This document shows positions 1-6,161 of a stretch of 6,161 nt of DNA, piece after piece. A program made the position numbers and the translations under genes. This DNA comes from Syntrophobacterales bacterium (lineage in GTDB: Bacteria > Desulfobacterota > Syntrophobacteria > BM002): the NCBI GenBank assembly GCA_030601545.1, contig JAUVTM010000129.1, positions 1 to 6,161 of the forward strand, given 5' to 3'. A model generated the notes under the pieces. It was not told the origin of the DNA. It ran no database searches and saw only the letters and a list, made by a program, of their open reading frames with translations. Each line of letters opens with the position of its first letter. Position 1 is the stretch's first letter.

Positions 1-2426
1 TACACCGTCCTCTTTTCTATCTGCTAATCAGCTTCTGTTGCGGCATATTTGCGGGGCGTCACCTACCTGTAGAACCTTTCATTCTCGCTGCTTTGGCCAT
101 ATTCCTCTGTGCTCTGCTATGTTTCCTTACTGCGCGAGGGCTGAGATTGCTCCTACTGCCTCTGGCTATCTTTGTGGTCATGGGAGCTCTCGCTTCCACA
201 ACAATTCCCGATCCTGCGCAGCCCCCTGCTACCATTCAGCTCCTTTTGCAGAAAAAAAGTGCGCTTCTAATGGGTACCATCACTCATTCTCTTGAACATC
301 GCCTCAGTAGCACCAGAATGGTCCTACGGCTTGAAGCTCTTAAAGAGGGTGAGAGCTGGCACACGGTCTCGGGGAACCTGCTTCTTACAGTCCGCAATTG
401 TGAAAAACAATGGTCAGTGGGTCAACGTCTTATTGGTCGTGTACGGATTAAACCAGTACGAAACTTAAATAATCCTGGTGGATTCAACTACAGACAGTAC
501 CTCGCAGACCAACGCATTTGGGTCAGAGGTTATGTGAGGCAAGATGCTGAACTGGTTCCCCTGGACAAACCAGACAGAGGGCTGAGCTATCTTCTGGATA
601 ACATCCGCACCAGAAGCCGAGTCTTTCTGGAGGCCTGGCTACCCCCGGATCTTGCTGGTCTCTATCGAGCTCTTTTACTCGGTGAACGTTATGGACTGCG
701 TGCTGAGCTCCGAGAACTACTCTACAACGCAGGAATTGGACATCTGCTGGCCATTTCTGGTCTCCATCTTGGTCTGGCGGCGGGTTTTGCCTTCCTGATA
801 TTTCATTTTTTCCTGGTGCGTATTGCCGCTGTGGCTGGCAGGTGGGGAGCACGTCCGGTAGCCGCTCTCGCTGCCTTTCCCATTGCCCTTACTTACGGCT
901 TGCTCACTGGAATGGGTTTGCCTGCCCTACGTGCCACCCTGATGCTTGCATTTTTCACCTTGGCCTTGGTACTCCAGCGGGAAAAGGATCTTCTCAATTC
1001 CCTTCTGCTTGCAGCCTTTCTCATCCTGAGCTTTCACCCTGAGGCTCTTTTTGCTGCATCTTTTCAGCTCTCCTTTATTGGTGTCGTCGCTCTGGTCTGG
1101 ATCCTGCCTATGCTGCCAGTGGTGCGTATACTGCAGCCCCAGGATGGTCAAGACGAAAGATTGCGCCGACTGGGATATCGCCTGTATCAGTTTATTTGTG
1201 CCTCCTTGATCTTATCTCTCTTTACCGCCCCGGTGGTCCTTTATCATTTTCACCGCTTGACTCCCTTAGGTATGATCACCAACCTGTTGGCGGTTCCGCT
1301 TGTGGGGTTTCTTGTTTTGCCGGCCGGACTGTTGGCCCTTTGTTTACTGCCAGTTTCCACCTTGCTGGCTGGCTTTCTCTTGACTCTAGGCACCCTGGGC
1401 CTTAAATTGGTGGTCCTCCTCGCAGCCAAATTCGGCGGCCTGTCCTGGGCCACATTCTGGCCAGGCACTCCCAGAGCCTGGCAGGTAGGACTTGCTTATA
1501 TTCTGCTCCTCGTTCCATTCACAAAAACCTCTCGCTGGCTGCGAACCAGCCTCATTACGGTTTGCTGTTTGGCACTGGTCGGTTCATGGCTGATCCCTTA
1601 TCACCTTCTCTCTACACAATCCCATCTCCGGGTAACCTATTTGGACGTGGGACAGGGCAATTCGGCTGTGGTGGAATTACCTGGGAGGGGGGCAATGCTC
1701 ATTGATGGCGGTGGCTTTTATGGCGGTTCGTTTGATGTGGGTCAGCATGTGGTAGCGCCCTATCTGTGGCACCGTCGTATTCGTCGATTGGATGCTGTGG
1801 TGTTGAGTCATGCTCACCCCGACCATTTCAAGGGGTTGTCTTTTGTGGCAACGCATTTTCCCATCAAACAATTCTGGAGTCCTAATGTTTCCACCTCCGA
1901 TCCAAACTTTGCCGACCTTATGAAACGGTTGGCTCAAAAAAACGTAGTCTGTCTTGGCCCCCAGGAACTCGCTACAAGCCAGAACATCAAAGGAGTGGCC
2001 GTGCAGGTTCTCCATCCCCCAACTGATTTCCATCCAGGTCACAAAATTCCAACCAACAGAGAGCTCAACAACCTTTCCCTTGTGTTGAGGCTGAGCTACA
2101 AGGAAATCTCTTTTCTCTTCCCCGGAGACATAGAAAAAGAGGTCGAGTACCGCCTGGCCAATCAACCCCTCCTGGAACCTGTTGATGTCCTGTTGGTACC
2201 TCATCATGGTAGCCGCACCTCCAGTACTCTCAGGTTCTTACATAGGCTTCAGCCCCGAATTGCAGTATTCTCCGTCGGCTTTGGCAACCCTTTCCATTTG
2301 CCCGCCAGGCGAGTTTTGGAACGCTACCGTGCCCTGGGAACAAAAACCTACCGTACCGACCATCACGGGGCCGTCACCATTCGCACCGATGGACACAAGA
2401 TAGAGGTGGAAACCTTTGTCGAGTAG
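1..2426 (+). CDS. comEC: ComEC/Rec2-family DNA internalization channel protein, 5'-partial
   Basis: Inner-membrane channel that by family knowledge passes single-stranded DNA into the cytoplasm during natural transformation. The frame is open from base 3 to the TAG at 2424-2426 (about 807 codons). A TTG at 93 is the first possible start, but upstream codons encode RPLFYLLISFCCGIFAGR, a typical ComEC N-terminus, so the true start is just off the window. Numbering from that TTG: N-terminal membrane segments and a DUF4131-like region with NNPGGFNYRQYL (126-137); the Competence membrane domain with GHLLAISGLHLGL (216-228), GLPALRATLM (275-284) and many hydrophobic helices to about 505; then a C-terminal metallo-beta-lactamase-like domain with LDVGQGNSAVVE (517-528), IDGG (537-540), SHAHPDH (572-578), FPGDI (676-680), VPHHGSRTSS (702-711) and TDHHGAVTI (755-763). 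All three usual parts are present and the metal-binding HxHxDH is intact. No other competence gene is in view, so actual transformability is not shown. No clear terminator follows. Confidence 0.95.
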   Translation, partial: HRPLFYLLISFCCGIFAGRHLPVEPFILAALAIFLCALLCFLTARGLRLLLLPLAIFVVMGALASTTIPDPAQPPATIQLLLQKKSALLMGTITHSLEHRLSSTRMVLRLEALKEGESWHTVSGNLLLTVRNCEKQWSVGQRLIGRVRIKPVRNLNNPGGFNYRQYLADQRIWVRGYVRQDAELVPLDKPDRGLSYLLDNIRTRSRVFLEAWLPPDLAGLYRALLLGERYGLRAELRELLYNAGIGHLLAISGLHLGLAAGFAFLIFHFFLVRIAAVAGRWGARPVAALAAFPIALTYGLLTGMGLPALRATLMLAFFTLALVLQREKDLLNSLLLAAFLILSFHPEALFAASFQLSFIGVVALVWILPMLPVVRILQPQDGQDERLRRLGYRLYQFICASLILSLFTAPVVLYHFHRLTPLGMITNLLAVPLVGFLVLPAGLLALCLLPVSTLLAGFLLTLGTLGLKLVVLLAAKFGGLSWATFWPGTPRAWQVGLAYILLLVPFTKTSRWLRTSLITVCCLALVGSWLIPYHLLSTQSHLRVTYLDVGQGNSAVVELPGRGAMLIDGGGFYGGSFDVGQHVVAPYLWHRRIRRLDAVVLSHAHPDHFKGLSFVATHFPIKQFWSPNVSTSDPNFADLMKRLAQKNVVCLGPQELATSQNIKGVAVQVLHPPTDFHPGHKIPTNRELNNLSLVLRLSYKEISFLFPGDIEKEVEYRLANQPLLEPVDVLLVPHHGSRTSSTLRFLHRLQPRIAVFSVGFGNPFHLPARRVLERYRALGTKTYRTDHHGAVTIRTDGHKIEVETFVE

Positions 2427-2433
2427 AGAATAT

Positions 2434-2544
2434 GAACCGCAGAACCGCAGAACAAGAAACCGCAGAATATCGAAGTGAAAAACATTAATTACTGCTTTCA
2501 AATACTTCTGCTGTTCGAAATTCCTTGTTCGATATTCGATATTC
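2434..2544. repeat. Degenerate intergenic repeat between convergent genes
   Basis: The 293-bp gap between comEC and the EEP gene is non-coding and its left half is made of short repeated words. GAACCGCA occurs at 2434-2441 and 2442-2449, with a variant AAACCGCA at 2457-2464. TTCGATATTC occurs twice, overlapping, at 2528-2537 and 2535-2544, with a variant TTCGAAATTC at 2514-2523. The reverse complement GAATATCGAA lies at 2465-2474, so the block has dyad symmetry. GAACAAGAAA (2450-2459) is also mirrored by TTCCTTGTTC (2521-2530). The style resembles dispersed intergenic repeats I associate with Desulfobacterota and similar genomes, but copy number cannot be judged here. In 2545-2719 I see no gene, promoter or convincing terminator. 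Confidence 0.55.
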
Positions 2545-2719
2545 AAAATATAAAAGAGGCTTAATCCCCCTCCAAGCTGTACTGAAAGTCTGCTCAAGGT
2601 ACTTACTACGGAGAGCACTAAGTGGTTTGCCTTTTGACTATGTACGGGTCATGGAGTTTTCTTAAGGTGACTGGCGGGAGGGCTTGGTATTTCTTCGTGC
2701 TCGTCCTGGCGGGCTCCGC

Positions 2720-3448
2720 TCAGCCAATGTCGCAGACCAGGGGCACATGGTCAGACAATTTGACCTGTGGTATCTGAAAATTGGTGATCTCTATTTCAGG
2801 GCTGTGAAAAATATAATCGAGTTGCCTTCTCGGTGCCCGGCTGGGGTGAGACGGCTCCCCCTTGCCGTTCGCACTCTGTAGACCCGTGGCGGCAAGAAAC
2901 AATTCTAACTCCCGATCACCCCACAATACATTGAAATCGCCGGCAACAATGATCGGCTTTTCCACATTGGTGACCATGGCATGAAGTTCTTGCAGCTGGT
3001 ACTGGCGATGGCGGAACTTGAGCGACAGGTGTACCAGGAAAACGTTGAATTTCTCCAACTCCAACTCTATCACCAGACGTTTTACGCCATTACGAAAGTA
3101 ATGGAATGTATGAGATCTGATCTTCTGGTTCGTCAAAAAGGCATTCCCCTGCTTGTTTACCAACGGGACCTTCTGCACCAAGGAATCGCTGGGATATTTT
3201 GACTGATAGACGTGATAATGCCTCAATTCCCTGGCGATGGCTTCAGCCTGGTTGATCCTCTCCGAACGGTAAGACCCGCTGTCCACCTCCAGCAAACCTA
3301 TAATGTCCGGATTGACCAATCGTATGAAGTCAGCGATTTGCCGCAGATTTCCATTGGTGCGCTTAAGATAACCGCTATATGGCACCGGAAGGTGAAAACG
3401 TTTCCCAATCCCTGTTCCGTAACGGATGTTGTACAAAAGAAATCGCAT
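2720..3448 (-). CDS. Endonuclease/exonuclease/phosphatase (EEP) fold family protein
   Basis: A 242-residue metal-dependent phosphodiesterase-fold protein (the DNase I/APE1/inositol-phosphatase superfamily). Motifs appear in the expected order: LYNIRYG with Asn7; GLLEVD with metal-ligand Glu54; FLVHLSL with His140; AGDFNV with Asp171 and Asn173; QLDYIF with Asp211; and SDHVPLV with Asp233-His234. All catalytic positions of the family are intact, so it should be active. The length suits a single stand-alone domain. No signal peptide or membrane helix is visible, so it is probably cytoplasmic. The substrate cannot be read from sequence: DNA repair nuclease, phospholipid or sugar-phosphate phosphodiesterase are all possible, and similarity to exodeoxyribonuclease III is only at motif level. 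The ATG at 3448 is preceded by GAGG (3453-3456) with a short 4-nt spacer. A plausible promoter lies at 3551-3579. It converges with comEC and stops with TGA. Confidence 0.9.
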   Translation of the reverse strand: MRFLLYNIRYGTGIGKRFHLPVPYSGYLKRTNGNLRQIADFIRLVNPDIIGLLEVDSGSYRSERINQAEAIARELRHYHVYQSKYPSDSLVQKVPLVNKQGNAFLTNQKIRSHTFHYFRNGVKRLVIELELEKFNVFLVHLSLKFRHRQYQLQELHAMVTNVEKPIIVAGDFNVLWGDRELELFLAATGLQSANGKGEPSHPSRAPRRQLDYIFHSPEIEITNFQIPQVKLSDHVPLVCDIG

Positions 3449-3550
3449 GTTACCTCGTTCGCTTGTTTGATTCAGAGGTCTGAGCCAGGGTCTTCCCCGC
3501 TTCTCTAAACTTACTTGCGCCAGCCAAACGTAACGCTGACCATTCTAAGA

Positions 3551-3579
3551 AAGATAGTCGTGCACCACCGGTCTGTCAA
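3551..3579 (-). promoter_or_regulatory. Sigma70-type promoter for the EEP gene
   Basis: On the minus strand a perfect -35 box TTGACA (3574-3579) is followed by a 17-nt spacer and a -10 box TATCTT (3551-3556, four of six consensus bases, including the first two and the last). Transcription would start near 3543, giving a leader of about 95 nt before the EEP ATG at 3448. The -35 box is only 5 bp from the end of the inverted-repeat element at 3585-3782, so sequences upstream of the promoter belong to that element. Inferred from consensus match only. Confidence 0.6.
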
Positions 3580-3584
3580 TATAA

Positions 3585-3782
3585 ACCCTAACGTTGCATC
3601 CCCAAACCGGTAAAAATCGCTGCGCTCGCGTGATAGTCCCGCCCGTGGCGGGACGAGCGTGCTCGCCTCGGACAGGATCTCACGTACGGTAAAGTACTGT
3701 TCATCCTGTCCCAGCCTGCGCGCGCCCACATCTGACGCACCCTGACGCGTTTTTCCTCGGCGTGGGCATGCAACGTTAGGGT
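3585..3782. mobile_element. 198-bp palindromic MITE-like element with 20-bp terminal inverted repeats
   Basis: The ends are ACCCTAACGTTGCATCCCCA (3585-3604) and its reverse complement with one mismatch (3763-3782; 19 of 20 pairs, the outer 15 perfect). Further dyads are nested inside: a central pair GGACAGGAT (3670-3678) and ATCCTGTCC (3703-3711) enclosing GTAC..GTAC; a tight hairpin TCCCGCC-CGT-GGCGGGA (3637-3653); and flanking GCTCG (3624-3628) with CGAGC (3654-3658). The interior is more GC-rich than its surroundings and has no recognisable gene. This is the architecture of a non-autonomous miniature inverted-repeat element or a large bacterial palindromic repeat. No clear target-site duplication is visible: the outer flanks are ATATAA on the left and AAAGAA on the right. 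It sits downstream of the MFS gene and upstream of the EEP promoter, accounting for about half of the 376-bp gap; the rest of that gap holds the promoter and a small palindrome, GTAAAGA-6 nt-TCTTTAC (3781-3800). An integron attC site is an alternative I consider unlikely. Confidence 0.6.
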
Positions 3783-3824
3783 AAAGAAGACACTCTTTAC
3801 AAAAAGTATGCCTACAACTGCCAT

Positions 3825-5096
3825 CTATTCCCTGACCAAGGTTTCTTGCAGAAACAGGCAGGCAAGGAAGGAAATAAGCCCACACACGAAAAGAATCAGG
3901 AAAGCCTGCTTGTATCCAGAAATAGCAAAAGCCATGCCAACCCTACCGGCACGCTCCAGCACATACCCGAGCAACGGTTGGAAAAGTGCCCCCCCGGCAA
4001 AAGGGAATAGATTTACCAACCCGGTAGATGTCCCAGCTATCTGCACAGGAAAGAGTTCTTTGGTGGTGGTAAAACCTATCACCACAATGGCGCTGGAAAA
4101 GATGCCGAGACCCAGGCAGATCAGATAGAGGGCGGCAGTGGGAAGACCATCGGTGTAAAAGGCCAGGGGAGCTGTAAGGCACACTACCATAAAGCTGGAG
4201 AGCACCATTACCGGTTTTCGCCCCTGAAAGATTCGGTTGGACAAGAAGCTGAGCAGGGGACTTCCCACGATCATACCTATTGCCAGCATGGAGAGGATGT
4301 GACCTGCTTTGACTTTTGTGAGTCCATAGACCTGCATGAGGTAGGGGCCTCCCCAGAGGCCGCCGAAAGAAAAAAAGATAGCGCAATCGAAAAAAAACCA
4401 GATCGCCACAGGCCAGAATCGAGGGTAGGTGAGCACCCGTCGCATTCCCTCCAGGAGTCCGATTGAAGGCGGACTTGACCCTACAGATTCTGCTGGTGAG
4501 GGCCAGCCAAGATCAGCAGGTCGATCACGCACAAAGAGCCATACCAGGATAGCCATCACCATGGTAAAGACTCCCACGACTACAAAGGAAAGACGCCAGC
4601 CAATCCAGTTGCTGAGAAGGGCTAGTGGAAAGGCAGCGGTGAGAGAGCCGAGACCCCCCATGACCATAAGAATGGCGGTCATAGTGGCAAACTCCCTGAC
4701 ACTAAACCACTCTGCCAGTACTTTCATGGTAGGCACAAAGAGCATGGCAACACCCAGCCCCACCAGGGTGCGTCCGACAATGGCCCAGAAAGCCGAGGGT
4801 GCTAAGCCCAACAAAATGGAACCGATGGTGGCCACACAGAAGAACAGGGTAATGGATCGTCTCGGGCCCCAAGAATCTGAAAGAAGGCCGGCGGGCAGCT
4901 GCATCAGAGCATAAGGATAGAAATAGGCCGAACTCAACAACCCCAGCAAGGTGCCTCCAGCCCGGAAATCACGCATCATATCCACGGCTACTACTGCCGG
5001 GCAAAGACGATGAAAATAGACCAAGATGTAGCTAAAGGCGAGAATCCAGAAGACGAGCCAGCGGTAGCGTAGGGCTTTGTTTAAAAGGTCAGACAT
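3825..5096 (-). CDS. Major facilitator superfamily (MFS) transporter
   Basis: A 423-residue inner-membrane secondary carrier with hydrophobic stretches fitting 12 transmembrane helices in two halves joined by a hydrophilic loop (about 190-220). Family signatures: the TM2-TM3 loop motif A GLLSDSWGPRRS (70-81), VGRTLVGLGVA (107-117) in TM4, NWIGWRLSF (163-171) near TM5, and a second-half counterpart SNRIFQGRKPV (286-296). The early YFHRLCPAV segment (27-35) and the overall pattern resemble the sugar-phosphate/organic-anion:H+ symporter branch (GlpT/UhpC/ExuT-like), but the substrate cannot be assigned. Length is normal and no residue block is missing. The ATG at 5096 places TM1 correctly; a weak GGTGG lies 6 nt upstream and a purine run AGAGGGGG lies farther away. 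An intrinsic terminator on the same strand lies about 45 nt upstream, suggesting either tight separation from the parvulin gene or attenuation. The gene ends with TAG. Confidence 0.92.
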   Translation of the reverse strand: MSDLLNKALRYRWLVFWILAFSYILVYFHRLCPAVVAVDMMRDFRAGGTLLGLLSSAYFYPYALMQLPAGLLSDSWGPRRSITLFFCVATIGSILLGLAPSAFWAIVGRTLVGLGVAMLFVPTMKVLAEWFSVREFATMTAILMVMGGLGSLTAAFPLALLSNWIGWRLSFVVVGVFTMVMAILVWLFVRDRPADLGWPSPAESVGSSPPSIGLLEGMRRVLTYPRFWPVAIWFFFDCAIFFSFGGLWGGPYLMQVYGLTKVKAGHILSMLAIGMIVGSPLLSFLSNRIFQGRKPVMVLSSFMVVCLTAPLAFYTDGLPTAALYLICLGLGIFSSAIVVIGFTTTKELFPVQIAGTSTGLVNLFPFAGGALFQPLLGYVLERAGRVGMAFAISGYKQAFLILFVCGLISFLACLFLQETLVRE

Positions 5097-5141
5097 GATC
5101 GGCCACCATCCCCCTCTTCCCTCGACGCACCCTGTACATAC

Positions 5142-5177
5142 AAAAAGGGCAGCCTATCTCACCCAGAGATGCTGCCC
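5142..5177 (-). terminator. Rho-independent terminator upstream of the MFS gene
   Basis: Read on the minus strand, GGGCAGC (5171-5177) pairs with GCTGCCC (5147-5153), and inside it ATCTC pairs with GAGAT (5166-5170 with 5156-5160) around a 5-nt loop. A 2-nt bulge (5154-5155) separates the two stems. Five T residues follow immediately (5142-5146). This is a strong intrinsic terminator in the minus direction; there is no T run for the plus direction. It lies about 290 nt past the parvulin stop codon and only about 45 nt before the MFS start, so it either ends a long parvulin 3' tail or acts as an attenuator in an MFS leader. Confidence 0.8.
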
Positions 5178-5200
5178 GTAACAAGCACTAAATAAAGAAT

Positions 5201-5315
5201 CCGGGCCCTTCGAAGATCCCGCTGTGCGGGGGAAAACCCGGCTTTGAGCCATCCCCAGAGGGGGCTTTTGACCTCTTTCCTTCATGCGGTAGTCTGCTGG
5301 AGTGATGGAGCCCGG
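5201..5315 (-). promoter_or_regulatory. GC-rich multi-hairpin leader region, possible cis-regulatory RNA
   Basis: On the minus strand this block begins with CCGGGC (5310-5315), which can pair with GCCCGG at its other end (5201-5206), closing a domain of about 115 nt. Inside are a hairpin AGCC..GGCT with an inner GGG/CCC stem (5247-5266), a small GGCT-CAA-AGCC hairpin (5240-5250) that competes with it, and CCCGC-ACA-GCGGG (5218-5230). The internal CCGGG (5237-5241) can alternatively pair with the same 3' CCCGG (5201-5205), giving two mutually exclusive folds. Followed by the terminator at 5142-5177 and the MFS start, this is the layout of a regulated leader. I do not recognise a known riboswitch consensus. 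It could instead be a non-functional palindromic intergenic repeat. Confidence 0.3.
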
Positions 5316-5317
5316 CG

Positions 5318-5423
5318 ATTTTTGATTTTAGAATGCAGATTTTAGATTTAAAAGCTCAATACCTCCAGGTAAAGAATGCATATACTTCAATCTACAATCA
5401 TAAATCATAAATCATAAATCATA
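5318..5423. repeat. AT-rich intergenic repeat with (ATCATAA)n tandem array
   Basis: At 5397-5423 the 7-bp unit ATCATAA is repeated about 3.9 times without error. At 5318-5350 a GATTTTAGA-like word recurs (GATTTT at 5318, 5324 and 5338). The reverse complement of that left part resembles the right part (AATCTAAAATC against AATCTACAATC), so the block is loosely palindromic with a centre near 5370. The low-GC composition contrasts sharply with the adjacent GC-rich block. No gene is encoded; 5424-5467 leads to the parvulin stop codon and holds nothing I can name. Confidence 0.6.
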
Positions 5424-5467
5424 CAAAGACTGGCCCTGTGGACTGGGTTTGCTAGGACTAAATAAAA

Positions 5468-6161
5468 TCACCCTTCTTTCAGAAACCTCTCTATCTTCGC
5501 TTTTCCCTTGAGGGTCTCGACGTATTCAGCTATCACTTCCTGGACTTTCTGCTGCTTCAAGTACTGTCCCAGCCTGTCTTTGACCTCTTCATAAGAGGAT
5601 GTGTTCTCAGGTGTTCTGTCGGTAACCATGATGAGATGATATCCGAATCTGGTCTCGACCATGTCACTCACCTGTCCAGCTTTCATAGTAAAAGCCGCCT
5701 CTTCAAAAGGTTTCACCATTTGACCCCGCCCAAAGAAGCCCAGATCACCACCTTTGGGACCGCTGGGACCCTCGGAATACTCTTTGGCAAGAGCGCCGAA
5801 ATCCTCACCTTTCTTGAGTTTTGTCTGGAGCGATTCGATTTTTGTCCGTGCTTCAGCTTTCTTTGCTCCGTCTGCACCGGGATCAACTTTGATCAAAATG
5901 TGACTGGCTCGCACCTGCTCAGGTTTCTTGAAAGTTTCCAGGTGGCTATCATAGTAGACCCTGGTTTCTTTTTCAGAAACAGCAACTTTTTCTCCAATTT
6001 GATCGTCAAGGAGTTTTCTAATGGCCAAATCCCTCTCGAGCTGAGATCTCAAAGCTGCCTCAGTTAGATTCATCGTACTCAAACCATTCTTGAACTCGGC
6101 TTCACTGGGGAATCGCCCTTTTAGTGCGGTTAATTGCTCATCAATCTCCTTTTGATCGACC
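5468..6161 (-). CDS. SurA/PpiC-type peptidyl-prolyl cis-trans isomerase, 5'-partial
   Basis: C-terminal about 230 residues of a parvulin-type foldase, open through the right window edge, so the start and any signal peptide lie outside. A TTG at 6082 is in frame, but 26 upstream codons continue with family-like sequence (EIDEQLTALKGRFPSEAEFK), so it is internal. Numbering from that TTG: a helical SurA-N-like segment (1-50, including LRSQLERDLAIRKLL), then the PpiC rotamase domain from about 55 to 157 with EQVRASHILIKV (55-66), FGALAKEYSEGPSGPKGGDLG (95-115) and FGYHLIMVTD (146-155). His61 and His149 match conserved parvulin positions. A C-terminal helical tail follows (164-204). By family knowledge such proteins are periplasmic or envelope-anchored and help outer-membrane or secreted proteins fold. 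SurA itself has two rotamase domains; only one is visible here, so PpiC/PrsA-like single-domain proteins are equally possible. Ends with TGA. Confidence 0.93.
   Translation of the reverse strand, partial: VDQKEIDEQLTALKGRFPSEAEFKNGLSTMNLTEAALRSQLERDLAIRKLLDDQIGEKVAVSEKETRVYYDSHLETFKKPEQVRASHILIKVDPGADGAKKAEARTKIESLQTKLKKGEDFGALAKEYSEGPSGPKGGDLGFFGRGQMVKPFEEAAFTMKAGQVSDMVETRFGYHLIMVTDRTPENTSSYEEVKDRLGQYLKQQKVQEVIAEYVETLKGKAKIERFLKEG

Noticed and set aside
1677..2207. 176-codon minus-strand frame inside comEC
   Set aside because: Lies opposite the well-conserved metallo-beta-lactamase-like domain, so the plus strand explains the openness; no family resemblance.
2238..2618. 126-codon minus-strand frame
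   Set aside because: It overlaps the comEC 3' end and is otherwise translated from the word-repeat block; no domain and no ribosome binding site.
2694..2720. Second partial copy of the palindromic element near the EEP stop
   Set aside because: Shares only short GC-rich words (GCTCGTCC, GGCGGG) with 3637-3660; too short and no matching ends.
3585..3782. Integron attC recombination site
   Set aside because: The ends contain CTAAC and GTTAG cores, but the outermost consensus bases fail (C instead of R, G instead of Y), about 198 bp is longer than typical attC sites, and there is no integrase or cassette-like gene order nearby.
3781..3800. Terminator for the MFS gene at the GTAAAGA/TCTTTAC palindrome
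   Set aside because: Only 7 AT-rich pairs, and on the minus strand the T run precedes rather than follows the stem.
3511..3885. 124-codon minus-strand frame across the palindromic element
   Set aside because: It starts inside the MFS coding region in another frame and runs through GC-rich repeat sequence, where open frames arise by chance; no recognisable domain.
4429..4914. 161-codon plus-strand frame inside the MFS gene
   Set aside because: Antisense shadow of a clear membrane transporter; basic, threonine/proline-rich composition typical of reverse translations of hydrophobic genes.
5201..5315. Cyclic-di-GMP-I (GEMM) or fluoride riboswitch
   Set aside because: Fragments such as GGGGATGG and CAAAGCCGGG resemble parts of those consensus sequences, but the remaining conserved segments (for fluoride the TGATGACTCCT-like 3' part; for GEMM the second stem with its receptor) are absent.

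Overview
The window carries four protein-coding genes of ordinary bacterial type, two of them cut by the window edges. They are separated by three intergenic stretches that are unusually rich in repeats and secondary structure. The gene set (a ComEC/Rec2-type DNA channel, an endonuclease/exonuclease/phosphatase-fold protein, a 12-helix MFS carrier and a SurA/PpiC parvulin chaperone) points to a Gram-negative bacterium with a periplasm. The mid-range GC content and AT-rich intergenic repeats (ATCATAA units, TTCGATATTC motifs, GAACCGCA motifs) remind me of Desulfobacterota (old Deltaproteobacteria). That placement is an impression from style, not a proof.

Layout: (1) 1-2426, plus strand: comEC/rec2, open through the left edge and probably missing only its first few codons. 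(2) 2427-2719: convergent intergenic region with a degenerate repeat at 2434-2544. (3) 2720-3448, minus: EEP-family phosphodiesterase or nuclease with all expected catalytic motifs. (4) 3449-3824: intergenic region with a good sigma70-type promoter for the EEP gene at 3551-3579. Directly behind it lies a 198-bp palindromic, MITE-like element bounded by 20-bp near-perfect inverted repeats (3585-3604 and 3763-3782). (5) 3825-5096, minus: MFS transporter. (6) 5097-5467: intergenic region with an intrinsic terminator (minus strand) only about 45 nt before the MFS start, a GC-rich multi-hairpin block with competing pairings (5201-5315), and an AT-rich repeat (5318-5423). (7) 5468-6161, minus: 3' part of a SurA/PpiC-type peptidyl-prolyl isomerase whose N-terminus lies beyond the right edge.

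The genes do not form an evident pathway. The three minus-strand genes are co-oriented (parvulin, then MFS, then EEP), but gaps of 371 and 376 bp containing a terminator and a promoter argue for separate transcription units. comEC converges on this group. No complete new system is visible. The points most worth following are the palindromic element next to the EEP promoter and the terminator-containing structured leader in front of the MFS gene, which could be an attenuator or an unrecognised cis-regulatory RNA.
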